64,000 nt of DNA from Strigamia acuminata (taxonomy: Eukaryota; Arthropoda; Chilopoda; Geophilomorpha; Linotaeniidae). Each line of letters starts with the position of its first letter. The stretch's first letter is position 1. The notes under the pieces are model-generated. The model saw nothing but the letters and a program-made list of their open reading frames with translations. It searched no databases and had not been told where the DNA came from. The stretch is from assembly GCA_949358305.1 (NCBI GenBank), contig CASHSZ010000022.1, forward strand, positions 19,509-83,508, in the 5' to 3' direction. The translations under genes and the position numbers were made by a program. This document shows positions 11,701 to 23,900 of the stretch, one piece after another.

Positions 11701-12622
11701 TTCGTATACGAGGTGTATACACGTCGTATACAACTCGTATACGACTTGTAAACGACTCGTTTACGATTACGATCAAAATACGAGCTCGTATACAACGCGT
11801 ATACGAGCGAGTGGAAATCATCGACCATCTCGAATACGACTCGAATTCGATTCGTATTCGATTCGAATACGATTCGAATTCGATTCGAATACGAATACGA
11901 TCAAAATACGAACTCGTAACAACTCGAATACGAATCAAAGTCCGGGAAACAAAAATCATCGACCATCTCGTATACGATTCGAAAGCGAATCGAATACGAT
12001 TTCGCGTTGAAGAAGGGCAAAATTCGTACTCGACTCGAAAACGAGATGTATTCGAGATGTATTCGAATCGTATTCGAGTCGCATTCGAGATGGTCGATGA
12101 TTTCCACTCGCTCGTATACGCGTTGTATACGAGCTCGTATTTTGATCGTAATCGTAAACGAATCGTTTACAAGTCGTATACAAGTTGTATACGACGTGTA
12201 TACACCTCGTATACGAACGAAGTTTGTGAAAACACAATTTCCAAATAAGACGTATGTGACTACTATGTGTTTTCATGTCGTAGTAAGTATCCGGTGGATT
12301 TTCCAAACTTCGTTCGTATACGAGGTGTATACACGTCGTATACAACTTGTATACGACTTGTAAACGATTCGTTTACGATTACGATCAAAATACGAGCTCG
12401 TATACAACGCGTATACGAGCGAGTGGAAATCATCGACCATCTCGAATACGACTCGAATTCGATTCGTATTCGATTCGAATACGATTCGAATTCGATTCGA
12501 ATACGAATACGATCAAAATACGAACTCGTAACAACTCGAATACGAATCAAAGTCCGGGAAACAAAAATCATCGACCATCTCGTATACGATTCGAAAGCGA
12601 ATCGAATACGATTTCGCGTTGA
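8757..12622. repeat. 612-bp higher-order tandem array, about 6.3 copies
   Basis: Units begin near 8757, 9369, 9981, 10593, 11205, 11817 and 12429 (partial). The period is exactly 612 bp, and unit sequences are essentially identical except for a few changes in the last units (for example near 12346 and 12367). Each unit is itself palindromic: TCGAATACGA/TCGTATTCGA words on the outside, CGTATACG words inside, and a 79-bp asymmetric cassette in the middle. Long frames open on both strands are by-products of these words. Near-identity over six units indicates recent expansion or active homogenisation. Confidence 0.95.
9166..9244 (+). repeat. 79-bp asymmetric cassette at palindrome centres (12 copies)
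   Basis: This non-palindromic segment begins GTGAAAACACAATTTCC, ends GTGGATTTTCC and is flanked by inverted arms CGAACGAAGTTT / AAACTTCGTTCG. Forward copies: 9166, 9778, 10390, 11002, 11614, 12226, 19301, 44812 and 61924. Reverse copies: 30252, 57550 and 57913. It contains its own inverted pair TGAAAACACA / TGTGTTTTCA. The flanks at 12226 and 44812 are inverted copies of each other but the cassettes read the same way, so one has flipped relative to its surroundings. Confidence 0.92.
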
Positions 12623-12743
12623 AAAAGGACAAAACTCGTATTCGATTCGAAAGCGAATCGAATACGATTTCGCTTGGGAAAAGGACTCGAATGCGCCTCC
12701 ACGTTGCAATGCGCATTTGTGTAAACGATGATGGAATCCCCTG

Positions 12744-12794
12744 CTTAAATACTGGCTATCGCGTCACGTAACAGCAACGTGCCACGTCACGTAA
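12744..12794 (-). promoter_or_regulatory. TATA-like promoter facing the 612-bp array
   Basis: On the minus strand two TTACGTGACG (CRE/ATF-like) sites at 12794-12785 and 12771-12762 precede TATTTAAG at 12751-12744, which points into the array. An ATG lies 35 bp after the start of the TATA-like box (12716), opening a 67-codon frame of repeat-derived residues. Confidence 0.5.
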
Positions 12795-14479
12795 TTGCAA
12801 CGTGCCGCGCTATGCCACACAATGTGCCGCCGCGATAGGCCATCGAACCCGAATGTGTGTGATGCGAAACGCGCGAGTACACGCGCGGAGAACGCGCGGC
12901 AATGCTAGCAACAGGAGCGCAACTGCCCAAGAAATTGCTCAACAATAAAAGGCACGTGGAAGCACGTGCCTGAAACAATAGGCACTTCAAATAAAGTTAT
13001 TGTTAAAAAACGGGCTTGAAAACCAACAATTACACAATAATTAAGGGGCAAGAAATGAACTTTGCTGCAATGCAAAGTTCTCAAAATACAGAGAAATGAA
13101 AGTTACACTTGTATAAAGAATTGACAATGTTTGAAACCAATAAAAACTACAAAAACACACTTGTAAAAAACCCAAAACAACCCCCAGAATGAATTATTTG
13201 ACTCAAATTAACCCTAAAACAGTCTTGGAGGTCGTGCAGACGACAGAGTCGGATCGGAAGGTTGCTAAAACCTGACGCCAAAACTAGCAATGGGACAGCT
13301 AGTTAGAAAACAGCTTTTTCATCAATCATGAACGCTGAAAACCTCACCCAGGGGTAGAAAATGATGGAGAGAACGTTTTCGCCATCTAAAACGGTCTAAA
13401 ACGGGTCTAAAATGCCTAAACCGGCGCCTGGAACGTGGCGCAGTTGTTGGGTCAAATATTGTCAAAAATCAGTGGAAATTTGTCAAATACTGGCAAAAAT
13501 CTGCTGAAATTTGTCAAAAATTGCCAAATTTTGGCGCAAGTTACGTGAGGTTTGCGCGCATCCAACTATGACGAAAAATCCATGCGTGTGCACGCGCGAT
13601 TTACTGGCGCGTTGGAAGCGTTAAAATAAATTTTTCCAATATCTAACACAATTTGCACCGAATTATGGCAATTTTTGACAAATTTACATGGATTTTTGCC
13701 AGTATTTGACAAATTTCCACGGATTTTTGACAATATTTGACAAATTCCAGACAAATTTCAGACAAATTTCAATTAATTTTAGAAATTTTATGAGAAATTT
13801 CAGCAAATGTTTGAGGATTGAGGAAATCTTCTGAAATTTGTCAAATATAGGCAAAAATCTTCTGAAATTTGTCAAATACAGGCAAAAATCTGCTGAAATT
13901 TGTCAAAAATTGCCCAAATTCCGTGCAAGTTTTGCAAGTTTTGCGCGCATCAAATTGTATGCGCGCCTATACTATTGCACGAGCGCATTGACGCGTGATG
14001 AACACCGACCACGTTTACGAAGTGAATTCGAGCTACAAAAGTATCGAGTCGCCATTCTATGATGGAAAAAAAAAATTAAGTGTAAACAAACAAAATAAAA
14101 ACTTTAATATACAAGAAACGTACAATTCCACTCAACTTTGTTTCAAATTTTATTTATTGGATCATTGAAAATAAACAGTAGTGTTGTGCACTGTACGCTT
14201 AAGTGTATACCGGCGATGCGTTGTTTTGTGGTGGGGATTTGCCTCGATAATTGATCTTTTCTCTTTGTTTGCAATATTTTTTTGGCCTTTTTTGTTGATT
14301 TTTCGGTTTGAAATTGTTTTTTTCCGGTGTAATTTAAGTGGTGGAAGGTTGTTGCGTGTGTTGAGGGTAATTTTGGCGGTTTTTGGGTCGGGATTAGTGT
14401 TTTCAGCGATTTTTTATCGGTATTTGGGGTTTGATGCAGCGGATAGCGCATGCGAATCGCCGTCGACCGTAGCATTAGC
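12793..14479 (-). repeat. Module T, first of two full tandem copies
   Basis: A unit of about 1685 bp repeats at 14480 and, with a deletion, at 16165. It contains perfect hairpins AGGCACGTG-GAAG-CACGTGCCT (12950-12971) and GAACTTTGC-TGCAAT-GCAAAGTTC (13057-13080). A run of TTTGTCAAAnATTGGCAAAAATC words follows at about 13450-13915, then an AT-rich end near 14060-14400. No recognisable protein is present. The first 50 bp carry the promoter-like sites facing P. Confidence 0.92.
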
Positions 14480-16164
14480 AATTGCAACGTGCCGCGCTAT
14501 GCCACACAATGTGCCGCCGCGATAGGCCATCGAATCCGAATGTGTGTGATGCGAAACGCGAGTACGCGCGCGGAGAACGCGCGGCAATGCTAGCAACAGG
14601 AGCGCAACTGCCCAAGAAATTGCTCAACAATAAAAGGCACGTGGAAGCACGTGCCTGAAACAATAGGCACTTCAAATAAAGTTATTGTTAAAAAACGGGC
14701 TTGAAAACCAACAATTACACAATAATTAAGGGGCAAGAAATGAACTTTGCTGCAATGCAAAGTTCTCAAAATACAGAGAAATGAAAGTTACACTTGTATA
14801 AAGAATTGACAATGTTTGAAACCAATAAAAACTACAAAAACACACTTGTAAAAAACCCAAAACAACCCCCAGAATGAATTATTTGACTCAAATTAACCCT
14901 AAAACAGTCTTGGAGGTCGTGCAGACGACAGAGTCGGATCGGAAGGTTGCTAAAACCTGACGCCAAAACTAGCAATGGGACAGCTAGTTAGAAAACAGCT
15001 TTTTCATCAATCATGAACGCTGAAAACCTCACCCAGGGGTAGAAAATGATGGAGAGAACGTTTTCGCCATCTAAAACGGTCTAAAACGGGTCTAAAATGC
15101 CTAAACCGGCGCCTGGAACGTGGCGCAGTTGTTGGGTCAAATATTGTCAAAAATCAGTGGAAATTTGTCAAATACTGGCAAAAATCTGCTGAAATTTGTC
15201 AAAAATTGCCAAATTTTGGCGCAAGTTACGTGAGGTTTGCGCGCATCCAACTATGACGAAAAATCCATGCGTGTGCACGCGCGATTTACTGGCGCGTTGG
15301 AAGCGTTAAAATAAATTTTTCCAATATCTAACACAATTTGCACCGAATTATGGCAATTTTTGACAAATTTACATGGATTTTTGCCAGTATTTGACAAATT
15401 TCCACGGATTTTTGACAATATTTGACAAATTCCAGACAAATTTCAGACAAATTTCAATTAATTTTAGAAATTTTATGAGAAATTTCAGCAAATGTTTGAG
15501 GATTGAGGAAATCTTCTGAAATTTGTCAAATATAGGCAAAAATCTTCTGAAATTTGTCAAATACAGGCAAAAATCTGCTGAAATTTGTCAAAAATTGCCC
15601 AAATTCCGTGCAAGTTTTGCAAGTTTTGCGCGCATCAAATCGTATGCGCGCCTATACTATTGCACGAGCGCATTGACGCGTGATGAACACCGACCACGTT
15701 TACGAAGTGAATTCGAGCTACAAAAGTATCGAGTCGCCATTCTATGATGGAAAAAAAAAATTAAGTGTAAACAAACAAAATAAAAACTTTAATATACAAG
15801 AAACGTACAATTCCACTCAACTTTGTTTCAAATTTTATTTATTGGATCATTGAAAATAAACAGTAGTGTTGTGCACTGTACGCTTAAGTGTATACCGGCG
15901 ATGCGTTGTTTTGTGGTGGGGATTTGCCTCGATAATTGATCTTTTCTCTTTGTTTGCAATATTTTTTTGGCCTTTTTTGTTGATTTTTCGGTTTGAAATT
16001 GTTTTTTTCCGGTGTAATTTAAGTGGTGGAAGGTTGTTGCGTGTGTTGAGGGTAATTTTGGCGGTTTTTGGGTCGGGATTAGTGTTTTCAGCGATTTTTT
16101 ATCGGTATTTGGGGTTTGATGCAGCGGATAGCGCATGCGAATCGCCGTCGACCGTAGCATTAGC
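14480..16164 (-). repeat. Module T, second tandem copy
   Basis: It is offset 1685 bp from the preceding unit and nearly identical. The T-T junction reads GCTACGGTCGAC...TAGCAATTGCAA. It lacks the TATA/CRE block found where T meets P, because that block belongs to the P-proximal end only. Confidence 0.92.
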
Positions 16165-17430
16165 AATTGCAAAGTGCCGCGCTATGCCACACAATGTGCC
16201 GCCGCGATAGGCCATCGAATCCGAATGTGTGTGATGCGAAACGCGAGTACGCGCGCGGAGAACGCGCGGCAATGCTAGCAACAGGAGCGCAACTGCCCAA
16301 GAAATTGCTCAACAATAAAAGGCACGTGGAAGCACGTGCCTGAAACAATAGGCACTTCAAATAAAGTTATTGTTAAAAAACGGGCTTCAAAACCAACAAT
16401 TACACAATAATTAAGGGGCAAGAAATGAACTTTGCTGCAATGCAAAGTTCTCAAAATACAGAGAAATGAAAGTTACACTTGTATAAAGAATTGACAATGT
16501 TTGAAACCAATAAAAACTACAAAAACACACTTGTAAAAAACCCAAAACAACCCCCAGAATGAATTATTTGACTCAAATTAACCCTAAAACAGTCTTGGAG
16601 GTCGTGCAGACGACAGAGTCGGATCGGAAGGTTGCTAAAACCTGACGCCAAAACTAGCAATGGGACAGCTAGTTAGAAAACAGCTTTTTCATCAATCATG
16701 AACGCTGAAAACCTCACCCAGGGGTAGAAAATGATGGAGAGAACGTTTTCGCCATCTAAAACGGTCTAAAACGGGTCTAAAATGCCTAAACCGGCGCCTG
16801 GAACGTGGCGCAGTTGTTGGGTCAAATATTGTCAAAAATCAGTGGAAATTTGTCAAATATAGGCAAAAATCTGCTGAAATTTGTCAAAAATTGACCAAAT
16901 TCCGTGCAAGTTTTGCAAGTTTTGTGCGCATCAAGCCATGCGCGCCTATACTATTGCACGAGCGCATTGACGCGTGATGAAAACCGACCACGTTTATATC
17001 AGTGAATTCGAGCTACAAAAGTATCGAATCGCCATTCTAGTATGGAACAAAAAAAATTAAAAAATAAAAACTTTAATATACGAGAAACGTACAATTCCAC
17101 TCAACTTTGTTTCAAATTTTATTTATTGGATCATTAAAAATAAACAGTAGTGTTGTGCACTGTACACTTAAATGTATACCGCAGTACAAGTACCGCGGTC
17201 CCGGTACTGCACCGGTACACGTAAAAACGCGAGTTTCTCAAATTTAAAAAGTTGATGTCGGCGGCGATGCGTTGTTTTGTGGTGAGAATTTGCCTCGAGA
17301 ATTGATCTTATCTCTTTGTTTGCAATATTTTTTTTGGCATTCTTTGTTGATTTTTCGGTTTGAATTTGTTTTTTTCCGGTGTAATTTGAGTGGTGGAAGG
17401 TTGTTGGGGTGTGTTGAGGGCAATTTTGGT
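16165..17430 (-). repeat. Module T3 (T with a roughly 400-bp internal deletion)
   Basis: It follows the second T in tandem. Between the GTCAAATA..GGCAAAAATCTGCTG words at 16850-16900 about 400 bp present in full T units are missing, as expected from recombination between those repeats. An 81-bp segment absent from full T units lies at 17181-17261. Copies of this variant are at 41371-42636 (inverted) and 58788-60053. Confidence 0.9.
17181..17261. repeat. 81-bp indel in T3 with GTACC/GGTAC dyads
   Basis: T units read TATACC directly followed by GGCGATGCG. Here the two are separated by 81 bp containing CAGTAC...GTACTG and GGTCCCGGTAC-type inverted words. It may be the remnant of a small insertion, but no clean target duplication is visible, so a deletion in T is also possible. 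Confidence 0.5.
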
Positions 17431-17690
17431 TATTTGTTGATTTTTAATTGATTTAATCGTTTTCTGTTTGTTTTTGCTGGTTTTTAATCGATTTTTCTGT
17501 ATTTTTGGTCAATTTTTACCAATTGTAATTGTTATTTGTCATTCTGAATTGATTATTGTCCGATTTTATTCGATTATTGTCAGATTTCAGTCGATTTTTG
17601 TCGATTTCTAATCAATGTTTATACATTTCTTATCAAGTTTTGTATATTTTTGTTGATTTTTAATCATATTTGTTCCTTTTTAATCAAAGT
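17431..17690 (-). repeat. Module N: AT-rich TTTTTAATC/GATTTTTG tract
   Basis: Low-complexity DNA of TTGATTTTTAATC, CGATTTTTGT and GATTATTGTC words. Related tracts occur next to C/M (26640-26830, 33717-33917 and the first 20 bases of the window) and at 41111-41370 and 60054-60313. No gene is seen. Confidence 0.8.
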
Positions 17691-18050
17691 CGAAAACGAG
17701 TTGTAAATGCGTTCGTATGCGACGCGAACGCGTATTGGAGTCGATTCCAAGTTCGTATTCCATCGCGAACGCGCATTTGAGACGTAAACAAGTTTATCTT
17801 TTTCACTCTCGCTTGATCCCCCTTTATCGCGCCTCATTGCTCCTGTGAAAAAAAATATATGAGAATGCACAGAAATGAACCTTCCAATACTTACATGAAA
17901 ATTGGCAACCTTGACACAAAACAGTCTATCGACACTCCCAACACCACCCCGGACATTTTTCGGAAGAGTTTGGTCCACCCGGAATCCGCAGAATAGTCTC
18001 CCCCGAAATGCGGATTTCGCGGACGCCAATCCGCGAAAAGGATAAAAAAT
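17691..18050 (-). repeat. Module Q' with a conserved intron-like segment
   Basis: This is a diverged paralogue of Q (20571-20937). On the minus strand it carries a GTAAGTATT donor and a T-run plus CACAG acceptor bounding a 52-nt segment (best read in the inverted copy at 40907-40958). It ends in CCGCGAAAAGGATA, after a TCGCGGA/TCCGCGA hairpin. Joining the flanks does not leave a long frame here (early TGA), so coding is doubtful. Confidence 0.75.
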
Positions 18051-18300
18051 TTCCAATGTATAAACTTTATTTCTGTTTTCAGTTTCCTGATATGATTAAA
18101 GAAAATCCTAAATATTATTTCCAAACATTTATCAAATTCTTTTCAAAAGCAGTTGTGGAGGCGTCTACTACGAACGAGTCATCGTGGGCGTCAAATTTGA
18201 ATATTTTTAACTTTCTGCGTTTGCACGAATTCGCAGAATTCGTCCACTGGCATCGTGGCGACGCATGGTCGACATTTTGTATTCATATGTGACGCGCACT
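18051..18300 (+). CDS. Module E: possible captured exon of unknown protein
   Basis: A polypyrimidine-AG acceptor (TTTCTGTTTTCAG, ending 18082) is followed by 69 codons in frame (18083-18289) and a TGA at 18290-18292. The predicted peptide starts FPDMIKENPKYYFQ, is aromatic-rich and has ordinary composition (FNFLRLHEFAEFVHWHRGD), unlike the R/S/F-rich translations of the surrounding repeats. I do not recognise the family. No donor or upstream exon is identifiable in the module, so it is likely a gene fragment carried by the repeat. Identical copies lie at 40501-40750 (minus) and 60674-60923. It could instead be a chance open frame. Confidence 0.4.
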
Positions 18301-18375
18301 CTATTTACTCACGTAGAACACACGAATCGCGCGCGTCAACGCGCACATGTAAATTTAGTTTCACTGAATCGCGTA

Positions 18376-20570
18376 CGAGTTTTTCCCTTTTTCAACGCGA
18401 AATCGTATTCGACTCGCTTTCTAGTCGAGTACGAATTTTGCCCTTCTTCAACGCGAAATCGTATTCGACTCGCTTTCTAGTCGAGTACGAATTTTGCCCT
18501 TCTTCAACGCGAAATCGTATTCGACTCGTTTTCGAGTCGAATGCGAATTTTGCCCTTCTTCAACGCGAAATCGTATTCGACTCGTTTTCGAGTCGAATGC
18601 GAATTCGTATTCGACTCGTTTTCGAGTCGAATGCGAATTTTGTCCTTCTTCAACGCGAAATCGTATTCGACTCGTTTTCGAGTCGAGTACGAATTTTGCC
18701 CTTCTTCAACGCGAAATCGTATTCGACTCGTTTTCGAGTCGAGTACGAGTTTTGCCCTTCTTCAACGCGAAATCGTATTCGACTCGTTTTCGAGTCGAGT
18801 ACGAGTTTTGCCCTTCTTCAACGCGAAATCGTATTCGACTCGTTTTCGAGTCGAGTACGAATTTTGCCCTTCTTCAACGCGAAATCGTATTCGACTCGTT
18901 TTCGAGTCGAGTACGAGTTTTGCCCTTCTTCAACGCGAAATCGTATTCGACTCGTTTTCGAGTCGAGTACGAGTTTTGCCCTTCTTCAACGCGAAATCGT
19001 ATTCGATTCGCTTTCGAATCGTATACGAGATGGTCGATTTTTGTTTCCCGGACTTTGATTCGTATTCGAGTTGTTACGAGTTCGTATTTCGATCGTATTC
19101 GTATTCGAATCGAATTCGAATCGTATTCGAATCGAATACGAATCGAATTCGAGTCGTATTCGAGATGGTCGATGATTTCCACTCGCTCGTATACGCGTTG
19201 TATACGAGCTCGTATTTTGATCGTAATCGTAAACGAATCGTTTACAAGTTGTATACAAGTTGTATACGACGTGTATACACCTCGTATACGAACGAAGTTT
19301 GTGAAAACACAATTTCCAAATAAGACGTATGTGACTACTATGTGTTTTCATGTCGTAGTAAGTATCCGGTGGATTTTCCAAACTTCGTTCGTATACGAGG
19401 TGTATACACGTCGTATACAACTTGTATACGACTTGTAAACGATTCGTTTACGATTACGATCAAAATACGAGCTCGTATACAACGCGTATATGAGCGAGTG
19501 GAAATCATCGACCATCTCGAATGCGACTCGAATACGATTCGAATACATCTCGAATACATCTCGAATACGAGTCGTACGAGTCAAAGTCCGGTAACGGGTC
19601 ATCGTATTCGAGTTGTTACGAGTTCGTATTTTGATCGTATTCGTATTCGAATCGAATTCGAATCGTATTCGAATCGAATACGAATTCGCATTCGACTCGA
19701 AAACGAGTCGAATACGATTTCGCGTTGAAGAAGGGCAAAATTCGTACTCGACTCGAAAACGAGTCGAATACGATTTCGCGTTGAAGAAGGGCAAAATTCG
19801 CATTCGACTCGAAAACGAGTCGAATACGAATTCGCATTCGACTCGAAAACGAGTCGAATACGATTTCGCGTTGAAGAAGGGCAAAACTCGTACTCGACTC
19901 GAAAACGAGTCGAATACGATTTCGCGTTGAAGAAGGGCAAAACTCGTACTCGACTCGAAAACGAGTCGAATACGATTTCGCGTTGAAGAAGGGCAAAATT
20001 CGCATTCGACTCGAAAACGAGTCGAATACGAATTCGCATTCGACTCGAAAACGAGTCGAATACGATTTCGCGTTGAAGAAGGGCAAAACTCGTACTCGAC
20101 TCGAAAACGAGTCGAATACGATTTCGCGTTGAAGAAGGGCAAAACTCGTACTCGACTCGAAAACGAGTCGAATACGATTTCGCGTTGAAGAAGGGCAAAA
20201 TTCGCATTCGACTCGAAAACGAGTCGAATACGATTTCGCGTTGAAGAAGGGCAAAACTCGTACTCGACTCGAAAACGAGTCGAATACGATTTCTCGTTGA
20301 AGAAGGGCAAAACTCGTACTCGACTCGAAAACGAGTCGAATACGATTTCGCGTTGAAGAAGGGCAAAATTCGCATTCGACTCGAAAACGAGTCGAATACG
20401 ATTTCGCGTTGAAGAAGGGCAAAACTCGTACTCGACTAGAAAACGAGTCGAATACGATTTCGCGTTGAAGAAGGGCAAAATTCGCATTCGACTCGAAAAC
20501 GAGTCGAATACGATTTCGCGTTGAAGAAGGGCAAAATTCGTACTCGACTAGAAAGCGAGTCGAATACGAG
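18376..20570. repeat. Module P: two inverted arrays of 56-bp hairpin units around a CGTATACG core
   Basis: From 18403 about eleven units of roughly 56 bp run to 19010, each TCGTATTCGACTCG-TTTT-CGAGTCGAnTrCGA plus a 24-nt GCCCTTCTTCAACGCG-containing linker. A core holds the 79-bp cassette at 19301-19379. Inverted units follow from about 19690 to 20560. Variant units (GAGTACGA, GAATGCGAA, TTTCTAG loop) mark individual repeats. The inward-reading strand has almost no stop codons in any frame, which explains open frames of up to 379 codons. I do not call them genes. Confidence 0.92.
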
Positions 20571-20983
20571 ATCATTTTTTGATCTGGGTCGTGAATGCGT
20601 CCGTATGTCACGCGAACGCGTGTTGGAGTCGATTCCGAGTTCGTATTCCATCTTGAACGCGCATTGGAGACGTAAACCAGTTTATTTTACCCACTCTCGC
20701 TCGATCCCGCTTCATCGCTCCTTGTCGCTCCTGTGAAAAAAAATACATGAGAATGTGCAGAAATGAACCTTCCAATACTCACATGAAAATTGACAACCTT
20801 GACACAAAACAGTCTATTGACACTCCCAACACCACCCCGGACATTTTCCGGAAGAGTTTGGTCCACCCGGAATCCCCAGAATAGTCGCCCCCGAAATGCG
20901 GATTTCGCGGAAGCCAATCCGCGAAAAGGATATGTTTTTAGCGGCGCGCCGACGCGTCCGCCACGCCCGTCTGGAGAGCTTAA
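20571..20983 (-). repeat. Module Q plus short linker to C
   Basis: On the minus strand this is a C-proximal linker (20983-20938, with CGCGCC-rich words) then the Q body. Q contains a GTGAGTATT donor and TTTTTTCACAG acceptor bounding 52 nt (20782-20731), matching Q' in length and position despite sequence divergence. Joining the flanks leaves an open frame continuing from C through Q, but the residues are largely translations of repeated GCGGATTTC words. Gene status is therefore unlikely. Confidence 0.7.
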
Positions 20984-23900
20984 CCTTATGGCGCGCATGC
21001 GGATTTCTCGGAGTGCGAAAGGGACCCTATTTTTAACATTACGGCGGCCTATACCTTGACCCCCTGTTCGCAGTCTCATGGCTGATTTTGCGGATTTCAC
21101 TTATTTGTATATTCCGCACGATCGCGCGCGTTTTATCAACCTTGGGAAAGCCGCTTTCTCAAATTTGCAAATTCCACATTGTGTGAACATGCTACAACGC
21201 TTCTGTGCGCGTCAATAAAAAAAAAACCGATTAGAAATGAAATTCAGGGTTTTGTTAAAATAAAAATTATACAATATAATCAGTCTATAATGCTTCTATA
21301 ATGCTGTTGGTTTAATCAGCACATTGTAATCGTGTGAAAACACGCGCGCTCGCAATAATACATTACCCAATGTACTTGCACTGGCATGGACCCATCAGTG
21401 CGCACTTTCCCGTGCGTGCTGCTTGCACTATTTACATCAATTGTTGCTCCACAGGTTGCGCGACCTGCCGGGCAGTTAAGACGTACTAGAATAACCTCAG
21501 GATTTGATAAAACCTGATTTTTGGATGACACTAAGTAAATGGCAGTGAATGTGAGATGTGAGATACACGATGAATTTAATAAAATTTATATTTCCTAATC
21601 ATGGGATTGGTTTCACGTTTCATAATCCAACAATTAAGTAGAATATCATTATTGCAATTGATTAAAACAAATTTTTTTTACAAATTCTTTGGTTTTACAT
21701 TTTAAATTTATTTTCCAATAGTTGGCACCATCGCAATTGCTGCGAGTTTAAAACACTGCATTCAGCAGAATTTACTGCACTTTCAAATCAAGGCCAGGCA
21801 TACCTACTGCAAAGTAATGTATAAACCATAAAGAAGCCTTTGATTCGGAATTGCCTGTAGGTAATTCTGCGCTGGTCTCCAATGGAAATGTCCGCGCCGG
21901 TCTTCCGTGCACGGGAAGTCCACAGAAAGTCCGTGCATTCCGTGCGCTGGGAGTCCGTGCGTCGTACCGCGTGATCTTGCATTGTTTTTTGTGGGCTTTT
22001 CCTGATTAGGATTACTTCCTTTTTAACTCTTGAAGAATTAAGTTTGTTTTTTTTGCTCCAAAACGTCCCAAAACGCCTGAAAATCGCGCAACTCGAGGCA
22101 AAACATTACAGTGTGTATTCAAATCAAAACTAGCTACAAATACATGCTGAAATTAGCTAAATTTTCAAATTTTTTGGCTTTCAAGAAGTAATGGAAACAT
22201 TTGACATAACGTGGATCAGTTGCATTCAAAAACTAAAATATTTTGTGTTTTACTTCAATTTTAAACTAAAAATGATGTCATTTTCTGTTTAAACCCCTGT
22301 TAAAGCTTGAAATACATTTTAACTAAAAGAAATAAGTTTGTTTTTTTCTTCGGCAGTGACGTGTACACACGAGCACGCCTGAGAACGCCAAAAAATGCTA
22401 AAAAACGCTCAAAAACGCCTGAAAATCGCGCAACTCGAGGCAAAACATTAATTTTTCATCTTTATTTCAACTTTTGTGACGTTTAAAATTGTGTTCTCAT
22501 GTTTTTTGCCTCAAGTTGCATTGTCATCTGGCGTTTTGGAGTGTTTTTATGTGTTCGCAGGCGTTCGCAGGCGTTTTTTGGCGTTGTCACTCACTCAAGT
22601 GGCCAATTTTAGCATTTTCCGTAGTAAAAATGGCCGTTTTTCGTCAAAATGGCCATTTTTAGCCATTTTTCAGAGTAAAAATGTTTTTTTTTCACCGTTT
22701 TTATAGTAAAATGGCCATTTTTAGTCGTTTTTTTAATCAAAAATGGCCGTTTTTATCGTTGAAACGTTATTAAAATGTAACGTTTCAATGGCGTTTTGAT
22801 CTCGCCTCATTTCCGGTTTTGAAAATTAATAAACGCCCCGGCGTTTATTCGAGGCAACACCCAACTTGGGCTTTTATTCGCGTCGCACCGCATCATCATC
22901 TCACCTTGCCTCCCGTCTTGAAAATTTATAAACGCCCCGGCGTTTATTCAAGGCAAACCATTGTTTATGTAAGTTTTTCCTGATTAGGGTTACTTCCTTT
23001 AGAAGAAACACGTTTATTTCTTCTCGCTTAATCTTGAGTCGTGATCTCGCCTCGTTTCTGGTCTTAAAAATTAATAAACACCCCGGCTTTTATTCAAGGC
23101 AATACGGTACGTTTATGAAACCCAACTTGGGCTTTCATTTTAAAAAAAGCGCGTGTTCTTACGTCGAACTAAGAGATACAGGTGAATTAGCAACGCCTAA
23201 TTTGATTTAATAAATAAAGCAAACAACATCTCGCCTCACTTCTGGCGTTTGTTCGAGGCAAGCCATTGTTTTTGCATTTTTTTTCCTGATTAGGGTTACT
23301 TCCTTTTTAACTCTTGAAGAAATAAGTATGTTTTTTTTACTCGGCAGTGACGTGTACGCGCGAGTACGCCTGAGAACGCCAAAAAATACTCCAAAACGCC
23401 TGAAAATCGTGCAACTCGAGGCAAAACATTAATTGTTTATTTTTGTTTCAACTTTTGTAACGTTTACAATTGTGTTCTCATGTTTTTTGCCTCAAGTTGC
23501 ATTGTCATTTTGCGTTTTGGGGCGTTTTTAGGCATTTTTAGGCATTTGCGGGCGTTCTTGGGCGTTTTTTGGCGTTGTCATTCAATCAAATAGCCATTTT
23601 TAGCCATTTTTACCCATTTTTCATAGAAAAATGGTCATTTTTAGCCGTTTTTCATCCAAAATGGCCGTTTTTCATCCAAAAGGGCCGTTTTTCATCCAAA
23701 ATGGAATAATTGTTGTGTCCGGATTTTATGTCATTTATTGTCTTAATTAAAGTTAACAAAGTGTCTTTAATTTTTGCTTTTCTTGAATTTCAGCTTTTTA
23801 GATATTTTTACATATTAAACTTTCATTTTTTGTGATTTATTAAAAGTTACAGTGTTTTCATGAATTTTAGTGTCTATGATATTGATATTATCTTTATTCA

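Noticed and set aside
14181-14525. 114-codon T frame with a hydrophobic stretch (phenylalanine/leucine rich), resembling a membrane protein
   Set aside because: It comes from T-rich low-complexity DNA, the antisense is open over the same interval, and the frame is disrupted or shifted in the M-adjacent T copies.
19348-20487. Open frame of 379 codons on the minus strand, and similar 200-350-codon frames in every P module
   Set aside because: Residues simply repeat the hairpin words, several overlapping frames and even both strands are open, and frame changes with each 56-bp unit. This fits low stop density, not a gene.
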